A model generated the notes under the pieces. It saw only the letters and a program-made list of their open reading frames with translations, did no database searches and was not told the origin of the DNA. The position numbers were made by a program, and so were the translations under genes. 5,993 nucleotides of DNA from Sphingomonas sp. Its GTDB lineage: Bacteria > Pseudomonadota > Alphaproteobacteria > Sphingomonadales > Sphingomonadaceae. Where the stretch lies: NCBI GenBank assembly GCA_019747165.1, contig JAIERC010000002.1:1-5993 (forward strand). The letters are read 5' to 3'. Shown here one piece after another: positions 5,466 through 5,993 of the stretch; within the stretch, counting starts at the first letter, position 1; each line of letters begins with the position of its first letter.

Positions 5466-5947
5466 GCATCGCGCAATTCATCAAGTCGTACACGCTCTAC
5501 GAGTTCCTCGGCGCGCACATGAAGACGTTGAAATACTTCTTCAGCGCCAAGGCGACGATCAACTATCCCTACGAAAAGAACCCCATCTCCCCGCGGTTCC
5601 GGGGCGAGCATGCGCTGCGCCGCTACCCCAATGGCGAGGAGCGCTGCATCGCGTGCAAGCTGTGCGAGGCGGTGTGTCCGGCCCAAGCCATCACGATTGA
5701 AGCCGAGCCACGCGAAGACGGCAGCCGCCGGACGACACGCTATGACATCGACATGACCAAGTGCATCTATTGCGGGCTGTGCGCCGAGGCGTGCCCGGTC
5801 GATGCGGTGGTTGAGGGGCCGAATTTTGAATTCGCGACCGAAACGCGTGAGGAACTGATTTACGACAAGGCTAAGCTGCTTGATAACGGCGACAGGTGGG
5901 AGCGAGTGATCGCCGCAAACCTTGCCGCCGATGCTCCATACCGTTAA
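5462..5947 (+). CDS. nuoI: NADH-quinone oxidoreductase subunit I (NuoI)
   Basis: An 8Fe ferredoxin-type subunit of complex I that carries clusters N6a and N6b and hands electrons to N2 beside the quinone site. It has 161 residues, typical of alphaproteobacterial NuoI. Residues 1-35 form the N-terminal amphipathic stretch that lies on the membrane arm. Two ferredoxin motifs are present: Cys62, Cys65, Cys68, Cys72 (CIACKLCEAVCP) and Cys101, Cys104, Cys107, Cys111 (CIYCGLCAEACP). The following VDAVVEGPNFEFATETREEL and LLDNGDRWE are standard for the family. The start overlaps the nuoH stop and has a good ribosome binding site. It is the last member of the overlapping chain: 33 noncoding bases separate it from the probable nuoJ start. 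Confidence 0.98.
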   Translation: MSIAQFIKSYTLYEFLGAHMKTLKYFFSAKATINYPYEKNPISPRFRGEHALRRYPNGEERCIACKLCEAVCPAQAITIEAEPREDGSRRTTRYDIDMTKCIYCGLCAEACPVDAVVEGPNFEFATETREELIYDKAKLLDNGDRWERVIAANLAADAPYR

Positions 5948-5980
5948 GCGCACACCGATTCCAAGGGGCCTCCACACATC

Positions 5981-5993
5981 GTGATTCAGGTTT
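5981..5993 (+). CDS. nuoJ: Probable start of NADH-quinone oxidoreductase subunit J (NuoJ), 3'-partial
   Basis: Only GTG ATT CAG GTT T is present. Read as M-I-Q-V, it fits the MIQ beginning common in alphaproteobacterial NuoJ, a membrane-arm subunit, and nuoJ normally follows nuoI. AAGGGG at 5963-5968 could be the ribosome binding site, though a gap of 12 bases is long. Four codons cannot prove the call, and the start could also lie to the right of the window. Confidence 0.5.

Noticed and set aside
5957..5987. Two GATTC sites (CcrM-type GANTC) at 5957-5961 and 5983-5987 near the nuoI-nuoJ gap
   Set aside because: Two short sites may be chance. There is no promoter-like sequence beside them, and one lies in the presumed nuoJ coding region.

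Overview
The window is an internal piece of a nuo operon encoding the proton-pumping NADH:quinone oxidoreductase (respiratory complex I). Every gene is on the + strand. The organism is most likely an alphaproteobacterium of the Sphingomonadales. I infer this from how the NuoF, NuoG, NuoH and NuoI sequences read (including a NuoG without the N7 cluster ligands), from G+C near 62% in a sampled stretch of nuoF, and from the alphaproteobacterial gene order. I could not run a search to confirm the genus.

Layout. nuoF (bases 1-1292) enters from the left, with only its first few codons missing. It is followed by three non-nuo reading frames: a 76-codon coiled-coil protein (1289-1519), a 56-codon partial second copy of the 3' end of nuoF (1519-1689), and a 162-codon predicted lipoprotein (1686-2174). 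nuoG (2174-4189) follows, then a 73-codon two-helix membrane protein (4186-4407), nuoH (4404-5465) and nuoI (5462-5947). After a 33-base gap, nuoJ probably begins with GTG at 5981. Each gene from nuoF to nuoI overlaps the next by 1 or 4 bases (GTGA, TGATG, ATGA, TAATG, ATGA, ATGA, ATGA). The block therefore looks like one transcript with coupled translation. No promoter or terminator is visible.

How the genes work together. NuoF oxidises NADH through FMN and cluster N3. NuoG carries electrons through N1b, N4 and N5. NuoI passes them through N6a and N6b toward the quinone site, which NuoH helps form in the membrane. The three small proteins are not recognised complex I subunits. They could be lineage-specific accessory proteins or passengers that settled at overlapping stop/start junctions.

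The complex I genes themselves are ordinary. The unusual part is the nuoF-nuoG interval. The last 159 bases of nuoF are repeated 397 bases downstream at 135/159 identity (47/52 residues identical), with mostly synonymous differences, flanking the 76-codon gene. In addition, a near-identical 16-base sequence, GGAGGCGGCGGARTGA, lies at all three places where a small gene starts behind a nuoF or nuoG end. This suggests recombination-driven gain of small genes inside an essential operon. I see no sign of a wholly new enzymatic or defence system.
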